Shown piece by piece: positions 16,888 to 25,932 of a stretch of 64,000 nt of DNA. The notes beneath the pieces were generated by a model that was not told the origin of the DNA, made no database searches, and worked only from the letters and a program-made list of their open reading frames with translations. Source of the DNA: Roseateles_C aquae (lineage in GTDB: Bacteria; Pseudomonadota; Gammaproteobacteria; Burkholderiales; Burkholderiaceae_C); assembly GCF_032337115.1 (NCBI RefSeq), contig NZ_JAVXZY010000002.1, forward strand, positions 434,001 to 498,000, read 5' to 3'. Made by a program: the position numbers and the translations under genes. Numbering within the stretch: position 1 is the first letter of the stretch; each line of letters begins with the position of its first letter.

Positions 16888-17986
16888 TCGCCTCGCCCTC
16901 GATGAACACCTCGCTGACCTGCATCTCGCTGTCCAGCACCACCAGATCGGCCCACTGGCCGACGGCGATCTGGCCACGATCGGCCAGGCCCAGATAGCGC
17001 GCCGGATTGCGCGACAGCCGGTTCGAGGCATCGGCCAGATCCAGCCCCAGGCTGAGCAGATTGCGCAGCGCCTGGTCCATGGTCAGCGCGCTGCCGGCCA
17101 GGCCGCCGTCAGCCAGGCGCACGCCGCCCAGGCATTTGCAGACCATCTGCGAGCCCAGCGGGTAATTGCCATCGGGCATATCGGTCGCCGCGGTGGCATC
17201 GGTGACGCAGTAGAGCTCCGGAATCGCCCGCAGCGCCGCCCGGATCGCGCCGGGATGCACATGCAGCAGATCGGGAATCAGCTCGGCATGGCGGGCATGG
17301 GCCAGCGCTGCGCCGACCATGCCTGGCTCGTAATGATTGAGCCCGCGCATTGCATTGAACAAATGGGTGAAGCCGGCCGCGCCGGCCCGCAGCGCCGCCA
17401 CGCCGTCCTCATAGCTGCCCAGCGTGTGGCCGACCTGCGGCCGCACACCCAACTGCGCCAGCTCGGTGATGATGTCCAGATGGCGCGCCACTTCCGGCGC
17501 GATGGTGACCACCTTGATCGGCGCGATCGCCATGTACTCGCGCAGCAGCGCCATCGTCGCTGCGCAGACCTGGCCCGGCTGCGCGCCGAGCTTACCGGGG
17601 CTCAGGAACGGCCCTTCCAGATGCACGCCGAGCAGCCGCGCCGCGCCGCTCGCACGCTCGGCGCAGGCGCTGGCCAGGCCGGCCAGCGCGTGGCGGATGT
17701 CGCCGTCGGGCGCCGTCATCGTCGTGCCCAGCATGGCCGTCGTGCCATGGCGGGCATGGGCGCGGGCGACCTGCTGGGCCGCATCGCCGCCCTCCATGAT
17801 GTCGACACCGAGACCGCCATGCACATGCAGATCGATGAAGCCGGGCAGGATGATGGGCAGCTCGGCGCTGGCGCTACTCGATGCGCTCGCATCGGCTTCG
17901 ATGCTCAGCAGCCGGCTGTCAAAGCGCAGGCTGCCGCCGACCCATCCCGTGCTCGTCAGGATGCGGCCTTTGAGGGTACGGCTCAT
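16850..17986 (-). CDS. agaA: N-acetylhexosamine-6-phosphate deacetylase (AgaA/NagA family), likely acting on GalNAc-6-P
   Basis: A 378-residue amidohydrolase that removes the acetyl group from GalNAc-6-P or GlcNAc-6-P. Seen: the metal motif FIDLHVHGG near residues 50-58, the EGPFLSPGKLGAQ segment, conserved His in QVGHTLGS and THLFNAMRGLNH, and the catalytic Asp in CVTDATAATDMPDG. It is the last gene of the minus-strand operon, 4 bp after agaR. The neighbourhood (AgaS, AgaK, AgaZ, AgaR, GalNAc-ases) argues for GalNAc-6-P as the true substrate, but sequence alone does not separate NagA from AgaA. It overlaps tgpA convergently by 38 bp. Confidence 0.9.
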   Translation of the reverse strand: MSRTLKGRILTSTGWVGGSLRFDSRLLSIEADASASSSASAELPIILPGFIDLHVHGGLGVDIMEGGDAAQQVARAHARHGTTAMLGTTMTAPDGDIRHALAGLASACAERASGAARLLGVHLEGPFLSPGKLGAQPGQVCAATMALLREYMAIAPIKVVTIAPEVARHLDIITELAQLGVRPQVGHTLGSYEDGVAALRAGAAGFTHLFNAMRGLNHYEPGMVGAALAHARHAELIPDLLHVHPGAIRAALRAIPELYCVTDATAATDMPDGNYPLGSQMVCKCLGGVRLADGGLAGSALTMDQALRNLLSLGLDLADASNRLSRNPARYLGLADRGQIAVGQWADLVVLDSEMQVSEVFIEGEAISPAFEPDAVPA

Positions 17987-17990
17987 GGTG

Positions 17991-18809
17991 TCAGTCGACC
18001 AAAATCAGTTCAATGCCCAGGCGCTGCAGGCCTTCGCGGTATTCGGCGCTGATGCCGCCATCGGTGATCACCGCCTGGACACGGTCCAGGCCGATGATGC
18101 GATGCAGGCTGACGCGGCCGAACTTGGACGAATCGGTCAGCACCACGGTGCGGCGCGAGCGCTCGACCATTTTGCGATTCAGGCTGGCCTCGCGCTCGCT
18201 GTGCGTGGTGATGCCGAACTGCAGGTCAAAGCCGTCGACGCCGAGAAACAGCTTGTCGAAGCTGTAGGCGGCCAGGCTGGCTTCGGCCTGGCTGCCCTGG
18301 AAGGACAGCGACTGCTTGCGCAGCACGCCGCCGGTCAGCATCACCTGCACGCCTTCGGCCTCGGCCAGCTCGGAGACGATGTTCAGGCCGTTGGTCATCA
18401 CCGTCAGGTCCTGGCGATCGCGCAGATAACGGGCCAGTTGGTGGGTCGTGGTGCCGGAGTCGATGATGATGTTGTCGCCCGGCGTGATCATCTCGGCCGC
18501 ACGGGCGCCGATGCGCTCCTTCAGCGTCGGGTTGAGCGAATCGCGCTGGCGGATGTCCTGCTCGGGCAGGGTCTGGCGGCGGAAGAAGGCGCCGCCGTAA
18601 TTGCGCGTCACCAGGCCCTGGCCCTCAAAGTGATCCAGGTCGTGGCGGATGGTGACGGCCGAAACGCCCATCATCTCGACCAGATCGGACACCTGCACGC
18701 TGCCCTGCTCCATCAGCAGTTTCAGGATCTGTTCACGGCGCTGGCTGGTGTTTCTCATGATGACTCGGGTCCCGGCGGAAGCCGCGACTTTACCCGCGCC
18801 GGCGCTCAT
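17991..18809 (-). CDS. agaR: DeoR-family transcriptional repressor of the GalNAc locus (AgaR)
   Basis: A 272-residue DeoR-type regulator. The N-terminal winged helix-turn-helix is RREQILKLLMEQGSVQVSDL followed by VSAVTIRHDLDHFEGQGLV (about 24-65). The C-terminal sugar-phosphate sensor domain contains IIIDSGTTTHQLARYL, the effector-binding signature, and MLTGGVLRKQSLSFQG. Family knowledge: AgaR represses aga genes and is released by amino-sugar phosphates. The ATG at 18809 overlaps the agaZ stop (ATGA), which supports that start; an internal ATG at 18758 (MRNTSQRR) is an alternative closer to the usual DeoR length. Being inside the operon it should autoregulate. Candidate operators lie at 26119-26348. 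Confidence 0.92.
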   Translation of the reverse strand: MSAGAGKVAASAGTRVIMRNTSQRREQILKLLMEQGSVQVSDLVEMMGVSAVTIRHDLDHFEGQGLVTRNYGGAFFRRQTLPEQDIRQRDSLNPTLKERIGARAAEMITPGDNIIIDSGTTTHQLARYLRDRQDLTVMTNGLNIVSELAEAEGVQVMLTGGVLRKQSLSFQGSQAEASLAAYSFDKLFLGVDGFDLQFGITTHSEREASLNRKMVERSRRTVVLTDSSKFGRVSLHRIIGLDRVQAVITDGGISAEYREGLQRLGIELILVD

Positions 18810-20116
18810 GAGGGAGCTCCTTCGTGACGATTGTGCTGGCAGGCCCGCGCATAGCGGCCGAGCAGCTGGCCGACCCGGTGCTCGGCCAGCGCCCGCGCCC
18901 GAGGCAAGAGCTGCCCCTGTACCACCGCCTCATGCTGCTCGGGCAGGTACTGGCTGAGCAGTGGCAGCGGAATCTGCACGCCGTCCAGATTAGCGAGCAG
19001 GCGCTGCAAGGCGGCCTGCACCTCGGCATCGGCCCAGTAATAACGGCAGCGATCGCTGAGCGAGAACTGGCGCAGCAGGCGCTGCTGGGCGGCATCGCCG
19101 CCGTAGTACTTCTGCCAGTGGCCGGGCTGGGCCAGCATGCGCCGCTCCAGCACGGCCGGCAGATCGGCCCGGGCCTCGGGCGGCAGCAGCTGGGCCTCGA
19201 TGGCCGACAGCGCAAACCAGGCCTCGCGCAGCGCAAAAGTCACCGCCGGGCCGACCTTCAGGATGGCGAAGTGATCGTGCACCAGGCGATGCAGCGCCGC
19301 CTCGGTCTGGTAGTCGGTCGAATGGGCCTCAAACACCATGCCGGGCAGCTCGGTGCGGCCAAATTCGGCCAGGGCCGCGGCCTGCTCGGGCCGGTAATGC
19401 AGCACGGCGCTGTGGTCGAAGTCGACACCGGGCTGCACCACCAGGGCCAGCACCCGCGGCCAGGCCGCGCCCACACCGGCGCGCTCGAAGGCCTCGCGAT
19501 GCACGGCCACCGTGCGCGCCGCGGCGGCAACCGCGGTCACGGCAATGCCGCTGGCCCCGCTGCCCTCGCCGGTCTCGCCGCCCGGCACCGGCACCTCGGT
19601 GCCGATCACATAGACCGGCGCCGGCCGCCCGGCGCGCCTTGCGGCCGCCTCGGCCACAGCGCAGAGCTGGGCCGAGCGCACGGCGATGGTGTCGTCGCTG
19701 AGCACGGCCGGGTCATCAGCACAGCGCATGCTGCAATCCAGATGGATTTTTTCGAAGCCGGCCTCGACATAGGCGGCAATCAGATCGCGGGCATGGCCCA
19801 TCGCCGCCTCGGCCGGCAGGCTTTGCCAGGCATTGGGGCCCAGGTGGTCACCGCCCAGGGCCAGGCGCTCGGCGGCCAAGCCACGGGCTGCCGCCAGGCC
19901 CAGCACCCAGTCGCGGAATAGCGCCGGCTGCATGCCGGTGTAGCCGCCGAACTGATCGACCTGGTTGGAGGTCGATTCGATCAGCAGGCCGCTGCCATGG
20001 GCCAGGGCCACATCGATGGCGGCATTCAGCACATGCTCATTGGCCGAGCAGACGCTGTACACGCCCACGCTGTGGCCCGCTTTGTGCGCGGCAATGGTGT
20101 CAAGAATCCAGGACAT
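18806..20116 (-). CDS. agaZ: Tagatose-bisphosphate aldolase-associated subunit / putative tagatose-6-P kinase (AgaZ/KbaZ/GatZ)
   Basis: A 436-residue member of the GatZ/KbaZ/AgaZ family (usual length about 420-430). The N-terminus GHSVGVYSVCSANEHVLNAA, then STSNQVDQFGGYTGMQP, LGGDHLGPNAWQ and EKIHLDCSM are family-typical. Its role is debated: it was described as a non-catalytic partner of the tagatose-1,6-bisphosphate aldolase AgaY/GatY, while genomic reconstruction of GalNAc pathways treated AgaZ as the tagatose-6-phosphate kinase. No agaY-type aldolase is adjacent, so the downstream aldolase must be encoded elsewhere or substituted. The start at 20116 begins MSWILDTIAAHK; the longer ORF upstream is antisense-free intergenic and agaK tail sequence. 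Confidence 0.92.
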   Translation of the reverse strand: MSWILDTIAAHKAGHSVGVYSVCSANEHVLNAAIDVALAHGSGLLIESTSNQVDQFGGYTGMQPALFRDWVLGLAAARGLAAERLALGGDHLGPNAWQSLPAEAAMGHARDLIAAYVEAGFEKIHLDCSMRCADDPAVLSDDTIAVRSAQLCAVAEAAARRAGRPAPVYVIGTEVPVPGGETGEGSGASGIAVTAVAAAARTVAVHREAFERAGVGAAWPRVLALVVQPGVDFDHSAVLHYRPEQAAALAEFGRTELPGMVFEAHSTDYQTEAALHRLVHDHFAILKVGPAVTFALREAWFALSAIEAQLLPPEARADLPAVLERRMLAQPGHWQKYYGGDAAQQRLLRQFSLSDRCRYYWADAEVQAALQRLLANLDGVQIPLPLLSQYLPEQHEAVVQGQLLPRARALAEHRVGQLLGRYARACQHNRHEGAPS

Positions 20117-20150
20117 TGAATCAGCTCTCCAGCGAGCGCAAGGAAGGGAG

Positions 20151-21083
20151 TCAGTCGGCCAGCAGCAGCGCCGCCCCCCGGGTGCCGGCCGCATCGCCGT
20201 ACAGCGGCGGCAGGATGGGCGGTGCCTTGAAGGCGCCGAACAGATGGTTGGCGATCGCTGCCGGCAGGGCCTCGTACAGCAAGCCCAGTTGCGACAGCCC
20301 ACCGCCCAGCACGATGACCTCGGGGTCCAGCGCCAGCACCAGGCTGGCCAGGCCGTAGCCGAGCAGATCGAGGTAACAGGCCAGCGTGCGGGTGGCCAGT
20401 GCATCGCCGGATTCGGCCAGCGCCACGATGCGTGGCACCTGCGCCTCGGGCTCGGCCGCTGAGCCAGCGATGTGCTGATACAGCCGCGCCATGCCGCGCC
20501 CGGACACATAGCATTCCAGGCAGCCCATCAGCCCGCAGCCGCACAGCCAGACGGGCAGCTCATGGCGCAGCGCCAGCTTGGCCGGCAGCGACCAATGGCC
20601 CCACTCGCCGGCCACGCCCTGGCGCCCGGCGTTGAGCCGGCCCTCGCGGCAGAAACCGCCGCCGGCACCGGTGCCGAGGATGGCGCCGAACATGCTGCGG
20701 TAGCCCGCCGCCGCCCCACCATGCGCCTCGGACAGCGCAAAGCACTGGCAGTCGTTGCCGAAGGCGATGCGGCGATCCAGGCGCGCCGCCAGCGTCGTCT
20801 GCGCCGGCTGGCCGCGCAGTGCCGGCACATTGCTGCTCAGCTGCAAGCCGGTCTGCGGATCGGCCAGGCCCGGCAGGCCGATGCCCAGCGGCGCGCACTG
20901 GCCGAGCTGCGCATCGGCCTCATCGACCAGGCCGCACAGCGCGGCGCAAAAGGCCTCAAAGCTCTCGCTCGGCGTGGCGATCCGTTTGCGCCACAGCGGC
21001 TGCAGCGCCGTGTCGTAGGCGACCAGCTCGATCTTGCTGCCGCCGACATCGATGCCGTAGCTGGTCTGCTGCAAACCGGGCAT
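20151..21083 (-). CDS. agaK: ROK-family N-acetylhexosamine kinase, likely GalNAc kinase AgaK
   Basis: A 310-residue ROK kinase that should phosphorylate GalNAc (or GlcNAc) at O6. ATP-binding motif GIDVGGSKIELVAYD at the N-terminus; catalytic-site region FGNDCQCFALSEA; phosphate-2 motif GAILGTGAGGGF; and a zinc/ROK motif beginning GEWGHWSLP and continuing to the Cys-rich CGCGLMGCLECYVSG. The presence of a kinase together with an ABC importer indicates a non-PTS route in which free GalNAc enters the cell. It starts 1 bp after the agaS stop, so the two are translationally coupled. Substrate preference (GalNAc over GlcNAc) is inferred from the locus. Confidence 0.9.
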   Translation of the reverse strand: MPGLQQTSYGIDVGGSKIELVAYDTALQPLWRKRIATPSESFEAFCAALCGLVDEADAQLGQCAPLGIGLPGLADPQTGLQLSSNVPALRGQPAQTTLAARLDRRIAFGNDCQCFALSEAHGGAAAGYRSMFGAILGTGAGGGFCREGRLNAGRQGVAGEWGHWSLPAKLALRHELPVWLCGCGLMGCLECYVSGRGMARLYQHIAGSAAEPEAQVPRIVALAESGDALATRTLACYLDLLGYGLASLVLALDPEVIVLGGGLSQLGLLYEALPAAIANHLFGAFKAPPILPPLYGDAAGTRGAALLLAD

Positions 21084-21084
21084 T

Positions 21085-22272
21085 TCAGCCTCCTGCCAGC
21101 GGGTAGATCGTGACACCCTGGACGACGCGGTTGACCGTGCCGCTGGGGAAGGGATTGTCCGGCGTGCAGCCCAGCGCCATCGAGCGCTGCAAGGCCACCT
21201 GCTGGGCCAGCAGCAGCCACAGCGGCGCCAGCCAGGCCTCGGGGAAGCTGGCACAGGGGCCGGTGGCGAAGATCAGGTCGTCGGCATCGGCCGGCGCGTC
21301 ATGGGTCCACAGCGGCTGCGTGCTGATCGCCAGCACCCGGCCGGCCACCTGGTCGCGGCGCAGCTCGGCCAGCAGGTCCAGCTGATAACGGCGTGCATGG
21401 GCGTCATTGCCGAAGAACAGCAGCACCACGCTGTGCGGGTTCAACACCGCCTTGGGGCCATGGCGGAAGCCAAGGAAGCTGTCGGCAAAGGCAGTCACGC
21501 GGCCGGCGGTCAGCTCCAGCATCTTGAGCGCGCCCTCGCGGGCCAGCGCCTCCAGCGGGCCGTCGCCCAGCAGCACCAGGCGCGAGAATGGCTGCTCGGC
21601 CAGCGCCGCCAGCGGCTGCGCCGATTGCTGCAGCAGCTGCTCGCCGGCCTCGGCCAGCTGCGTGAGGCGCTGCAGCCGCGGCGCCCAGGGTTCGCGGCCC
21701 AGCACCGTCAGCGCGGCCAGCAGCATCGAGGAGAAGCTGCTGGTCATCGCAAAACCGCGGTCGCAGGTGCCCGCCGGCATCAGCAGATTGAAGCTGTCGG
21801 CGCGGCCCTGGCTGCCGCTGTAGAGCTCGCCCTCGGCATTGCAGGTGATGTTCAGAAAGCCGCTGTGGCCAACCTGACCGCGCAGCAGCTCGACGGCCGC
21901 CAGACTCTCCGGGCTGTTGCCGCTGCGGGCAAAGGAGATCAGCAGCGTCGGCCGCTCGCGACGCAGGTACAGCGCCGGCTGGGTCAGGAGGCTGGTGGTG
22001 GCGATGGCGCGCACCTCGGCCGGCCACTGGCAATTGATCTCATCGGCGACGACCTGGCCGATATAGGCCGAGCTGCCGGCGCCGGTCAGGATGATCAAGG
22101 CATCGGGCGAGCTGAGCCAGGGCTGCAGGAACTCGCTGACCGCGGCCTGTTGCTGCTGCAGCTCGGTGGCCAGCTGGCGCCACACCCGCGGCTGGCTCAG
22201 CACCTCCTCGGCCGTTGCCAGGCCCTCGGCCTGCTGCCAATCGGAGCTGCTGCGTGTCAGAAGAATGCTCAT
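21085..22272 (-). CDS. agaS: Galactosamine-6-phosphate deaminase/isomerase AgaS (double SIS domain)
   Basis: A 395-residue protein with two sugar isomerase (SIS) domains; it converts GalN-6-P to tagatose-6-P plus ammonia. First SIS: LIILTGAGSSAYIGQVVADE at about 58-77, then TLLISFARSGNSPESLAAVE. Second SIS: RLVLLGDGPLEALAREGALK and the FRHGPKAVLN substrate segment. The family member AgaS has been shown in E. coli and Shewanella to be the GalN-6-P deaminase. It is downstream of the permease gene by 84 bp and coupled to agaK. The upstream gap is the only sizeable one within the operon and could hold an internal promoter. Confidence 0.92.
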   Translation of the reverse strand: MSILLTRSSSDWQQAEGLATAEEVLSQPRVWRQLATELQQQQAAVSEFLQPWLSSPDALIILTGAGSSAYIGQVVADEINCQWPAEVRAIATTSLLTQPALYLRRERPTLLISFARSGNSPESLAAVELLRGQVGHSGFLNITCNAEGELYSGSQGRADSFNLLMPAGTCDRGFAMTSSFSSMLLAALTVLGREPWAPRLQRLTQLAEAGEQLLQQSAQPLAALAEQPFSRLVLLGDGPLEALAREGALKMLELTAGRVTAFADSFLGFRHGPKAVLNPHSVVLLFFGNDAHARRYQLDLLAELRRDQVAGRVLAISTQPLWTHDAPADADDLIFATGPCASFPEAWLAPLWLLLAQQVALQRSMALGCTPDNPFPSGTVNRVVQGVTIYPLAGG

Positions 22273-22356
22273 GAATTTTGCGGTCTGAGTGTTTGATTGT
22301 GCGGGCGCGCCACAGTGCGCGAGCGCAGGTACGGGGTTTGCAGGCAGGGGCCGCCT

Positions 22357-23301
22357 TCAGTGCGGCTGGCGGCCCTGCTTGAGTTGATCCAGCGTGACGG
22401 CGATCAGCAAGATGCCGCCGCGCACCACGTATTGGTAGAAGGCATCGATATTGAGCAGGTTCATCGCGTTCTGCACCGTGCCCATGATCAGCACGCCAAT
22501 CAGCATGCCGAAGATCGAGGCCTTGCCGCCCATCAGCGAAACGCCGCCGAGCACGCAGGCCGAGATCACATTCAGCTCGAAGCCGCTGCCGGCATTGGGC
22601 TGGCCACTGGTGATGCGCGAGGCCAGCACCACACCGGCCAGTGCCGCCACCAGGCCCTGGATCAGGAAGATCTGCACCCGCAGCCGCGCCACCGGAATGC
22701 CGGCCAGGCGCGCGGCCTCGGGATTGCCGCCGATGGCCAGCGTGTTGCGGCCATAGACGGTCTTGTTCAGCAGCACGCCAAAGACCAGCACGCAAAGGGC
22801 TGTCAGCCAGACCGGCGCCGGCACGCCCAGCCAGAAGGCGCTGCCCAGCTCGAAGAATTCATCGCGGGCGATGCCCACCGCCTGGCCGCCGGAGGCGATG
22901 AAGGCCAGTCCGCGAACGATTTCCATCGTCGCCAGCGTGGCGATCAGCGCATTGATGCGCAGCCGCGCAATCAGCGTGCCATTGATCCAGCCGATCACCG
23001 CGCCGGCGGCCAGCGCCGCGGCCACACCGAGCACGATGGAATCGCTGCGGTTGATGACCACCGCGCAGAGCACGCCGGCCAGGGCCACCGTCGAGCCAAT
23101 CGAGAGATCGAAGTCGCGCGAGGCCAGGCAGAAGGTCATGGCGCAGGCCACCATGCCGATCTGCGAGACCGACAGCGCCAGGCCGATCATGTTGGGCAGG
23201 GTCAGGAAATAGTCGACCGTCAGGCCCAGGCCGGCGAACAGGGCCAGAAAGACCAGGGTCAGGCTGTGCGCGTCCAGCAGCGCGCGAAAGTTCTTGTTCA
23301 T
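22357..23301 (-). CDS. Sugar ABC transporter permease, AraH/RbsC family (probable GalNAc importer)
   Basis: A 314-residue inner-membrane permease of the carbohydrate-uptake-2 (CUT2) class with about 8-10 helices. Typical segments are SLTLVFLALFAGLGLTVDYF, ASRDFDLSIGSTVALAGVL (the EAA-like region preceding the ATPase contact), IGWINGTLIARLRINALIAT and GRNTLAIGGNPEAARLAGI. Most similar in feel to AraH of the L-arabinose system. The ATG at 23301 (MNKNFRALL) is preferred over a GTG-type start 42 bp upstream. With the two genes upstream it forms a complete CUT2 importer in the GalNAc operon. Confidence 0.92.
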   Translation of the reverse strand: MNKNFRALLDAHSLTLVFLALFAGLGLTVDYFLTLPNMIGLALSVSQIGMVACAMTFCLASRDFDLSIGSTVALAGVLCAVVINRSDSIVLGVAAALAAGAVIGWINGTLIARLRINALIATLATMEIVRGLAFIASGGQAVGIARDEFFELGSAFWLGVPAPVWLTALCVLVFGVLLNKTVYGRNTLAIGGNPEAARLAGIPVARLRVQIFLIQGLVAALAGVVLASRITSGQPNAGSGFELNVISACVLGGVSLMGGKASIFGMLIGVLIMGTVQNAMNLLNIDAFYQYVVRGGILLIAVTLDQLKQGRQPH

Positions 23302-23348
23302 AGGTCTCGTTCTTGTGTTTGTTGTTGCTGCGGGCCTGCCCATGGGCC

Positions 23349-24890
23349 TCAGGCCGCGGCCAGCTCCACCGTGCTCATCGGCAGGGGCTGGGCCGCTGGC
23401 GGCGCTTCGCCGGCCGGGAAGGCCAGCTGCAGCACGGCCGCCTCGCTGGCCTGCTCGCGCGCCAGCGTGCCGACGATCTCGCCCTCACGCATCACCACGA
23501 TGCGGTCGGCCAGGCCCAGCACCTCGGGCAACTCGCTGGAGATGATGATCACCGTCACGCCCTGGTCGGCCAGGCCGTGCAGCACCTCATAAATCTCGCG
23601 CTTGGCGCCGATGTCGATGCCGCGGGTCGGCTCGTCGATGATCAGCACGCGCAAGGCCTGCTCCGACAACCAGCGCGCCAGCAGCGCCTTCTGCTGGTTG
23701 CCGCCGGACAGGCGCTGAATCTCCTGCTCCGGGCCACTGCAGCGGATGCGCAGCCGCTTGATGAAGCGCTCGGCCATCTCGGCCTCGGCCGCTTCGTCGA
23801 CAAAGCCCCAGCGCGCGCTGTGCCGGCGGCTGGAGATGTTGATGTTTTCGGCCACCGAGCGGCAGCCAACGATGCCGTCTTCCTTGCGATCCTCGGAGCA
23901 GAACATCAGCCCGGCGGCAATGCTGCGCCCGACCTCGCCGGCCAGCGGCTGCCCATCCAGCAGCACCTGGCCCTGCAGCCGCGTATCGGCACCGTAGACG
24001 GCACGCAGCAGCTCGCTGCGCCCGGCGCCGACCAGGCCGAAGAACCCGAGGATCTCGCCATGCCGCGCCTCAAAGCTGGCCGGCGACTTCATCCGCGCGC
24101 TGTGCAGGCCGCTGACCTGCAATCGCACCGCGCCTTGCGGCCGCGGCGCCCAGCCGTAGACATCGCTGATCTCGCGGCCGACCATGGCCTGCACCAGCGC
24201 ATCGCGGCCTATGCCCTGCAGGCTGTCGAACTCGGCGACGCTGCGGCCATCGCGCAGCACGGTGGCGCTGTCGCAGAGCGCGAAGATCTCGTCCATCCGG
24301 TGCGACACATAGACCAGCGCCTTGCCCGCGGCCCGCAGCTCGCGCACCAGGCGGAACAGCTGTTCGGCCTCGCGGTGCGAGAGCGAGCTGGTCGGCTCGT
24401 CCAGCGCGATCACGCGTGCATCGCGCAGCAAGGCCTTGCAGATCTCGACCATTTGGCGCTGGCCGGTGGACAGGTCCTTCAGCCGGGCAGCAAGGTCCAT
24501 GGGCACTCCCATGGCCTGCAAACGCGCAGCGATCTCGCGCACCGCCGTGGCGCTGCGCACAAAGCCAAAGCGCTGCGGCAGCCGGCCCAGCAGCAGGTTC
24601 TCGAACACCGTCATCTCGGGCACGTACTGCAGCTCCTGATGGATGACGGCCACGCCGGCCGCCAGCGCATCGGCAGCGCTGTGATAACGCTGCGGCTGCC
24701 CGTCCAACAGCAGCTCGCCGCCGTCGGCCTGCAAGTCGCCGCTGAGTATCTTCAAGAGCGTGCTCTTGCCGGCGCCGTTCTCGCCCATCAGCGCGTGAAC
24801 ACGCCCAGGCCGCAGGCACAGCGAGACGCCGTCCAGCGCACGCACGCCGGGGAACTGCTTGGCGATCTGGCGGAATTCGAGCTGGCTCAT
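23349..24890 (-). CDS. Sugar ABC transporter ATPase, AraG/RbsA family (two ABC domains)
   Basis: A 513-residue cytoplasmic ATPase with two fused ABC domains, as in all CUT2 systems. The N-terminal domain has Walker A GENGAGKST, signature LSTGQRQMVEICKAL, Walker B VIALDEPTSSL and the H-loop YVSHRMDE. The C-terminal domain has the degenerate Walker A region GFFGLVGAGRSELLRAVYG, signature LSGGNQQKALLARWL and LIIDEPTRGID. This asymmetric arrangement is normal for the family. The start at 24890 (MSQLEFRQIA) fits the family. It lies 25 bp downstream of the binding-protein gene and 47 bp upstream of the permease. Confidence 0.94.
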   Translation of the reverse strand: MSQLEFRQIAKQFPGVRALDGVSLCLRPGRVHALMGENGAGKSTLLKILSGDLQADGGELLLDGQPQRYHSAADALAAGVAVIHQELQYVPEMTVFENLLLGRLPQRFGFVRSATAVREIAARLQAMGVPMDLAARLKDLSTGQRQMVEICKALLRDARVIALDEPTSSLSHREAEQLFRLVRELRAAGKALVYVSHRMDEIFALCDSATVLRDGRSVAEFDSLQGIGRDALVQAMVGREISDVYGWAPRPQGAVRLQVSGLHSARMKSPASFEARHGEILGFFGLVGAGRSELLRAVYGADTRLQGQVLLDGQPLAGEVGRSIAAGLMFCSEDRKEDGIVGCRSVAENINISSRRHSARWGFVDEAAEAEMAERFIKRLRIRCSGPEQEIQRLSGGNQQKALLARWLSEQALRVLIIDEPTRGIDIGAKREIYEVLHGLADQGVTVIIISSELPEVLGLADRIVVMREGEIVGTLAREQASEAAVLQLAFPAGEAPPAAQPLPMSTVELAAA

Positions 24891-24915
24891 CACAAGGCTT
24901 TCGCAGGCAGGAGGC

Positions 24916-25932
24916 TCAGAGGCCCAGACGGGCACGGACCTGTTTGACGTTGCCGCGATCAGCCACCTCGCCGGAGGTCAGCGTCAGCGGCGCCGGCGCG
25001 CGGCCTTCGACGATCCACTGGTACATGGCCAGTGCGGTGTCATAGCCGTGGCGGCGCGGGCTGATCATCACGGTCGAGGCAAAGCCGGTCAGCTCGCTCT
25101 TGGCGAATTCGTTCATGGCCGCGGCGCTGCCGCCAATGCCCACGCCCACCAGCCGGTCCGCGCGCAAGCCCTTGCCCTCGCCGGCCCGCACGGCGCCAAG
25201 CACCGCCTCGTCGTTCGGGCCAAAGGCAATCCACTGCTTGAACTGCGGCTTTTGCGTCAGCACCGAGCTGGACGCATTGAAGGCGTTCTCGGTATCGGCC
25301 TTGGGCATGGGCGCATTGAAGATATTGGCAGCCGGCAGACCGGCCTTGATCAGCACCGCGCTGGCGCCGTCGGTGCGTTCCTTGGAGGTGGCCAGCTGGT
25401 CGTAGGTGACGCGGATGGCGCCCACCTCGGCCAGCTTCCAGCCGCGCTTCTTGACCTCGGCCAGCAGCGCCTCGCCGACCTGTTCGCCAATGCCCTTGGC
25501 CGAGATGCCGACATGAGGGACGGCCTCCATCACCGCACCGGCGCCGTTGACCAGACGGTCGTCAACCGTCAACAGCTTCAGACCTGCTTGCCGTGCCCGC
25601 GCCACCAGGGCCGGGCCCAGCTTCACATCGGGCACGCAGACCACCATGCCCTGCACGCGCTGGGCGGCCAGGTTGTCGATGGCGGCCAGCAGCTTGTCGC
25701 CATCCTGCGCGGCGATCTTGACCAGCTTGAAGCCCTTCTCCTTGGCGGCCATCTCGGCAAAGCGCCACTCGTCCTGGAACCAGGATTCATCAGGCTGCTT
25801 GATCACGAAACCGATCTTGACCTCTTCGGCCGCCAGCGCCAGCGGCGCGCTCAGCACGCCAGCCAGACCGATCAGACTGCCCAGCAAGCCCTGCTGCAGG
25901 CGACGACGCGCCAGCTTGAATTCCGCACTCAT
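24916..25932 (-). CDS. Periplasmic sugar-binding protein, AraF-like (first gene of the GalNAc operon)
   Basis: A 338-residue periplasmic-binding protein with a cleavable signal peptide (Arg-rich start, hydrophobic core, cleavage after about LALAAEE). The mature start EVKIGFVIKQPDESWFQDEW closely parallels E. coli AraF (LKLGFLVKQPEEPWFQTEW by memory), as do DNLAAQRVQGMVVCVPD, LLTVDDRLVN and FGPNDEAVLGAVRA. By homology it would bind L-arabinose-like sugars. The operon contains only amino-sugar enzymes, so a GalNAc or related ligand is inferred. An AGGAAGAG Shine-Dalgarno sequence precedes the ATG. It is divergently transcribed from the GH31 gene across a 465-bp region with putative AgaR operators. 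Confidence 0.9.
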   Translation of the reverse strand: MSAEFKLARRRLQQGLLGSLIGLAGVLSAPLALAAEEVKIGFVIKQPDESWFQDEWRFAEMAAKEKGFKLVKIAAQDGDKLLAAIDNLAAQRVQGMVVCVPDVKLGPALVARARQAGLKLLTVDDRLVNGAGAVMEAVPHVGISAKGIGEQVGEALLAEVKKRGWKLAEVGAIRVTYDQLATSKERTDGASAVLIKAGLPAANIFNAPMPKADTENAFNASSSVLTQKPQFKQWIAFGPNDEAVLGAVRAGEGKGLRADRLVGVGIGGSAAAMNEFAKSELTGFASTVMISPRRHGYDTALAMYQWIVEGRAPAPLTLTSGEVADRGNVKQVRARLGL

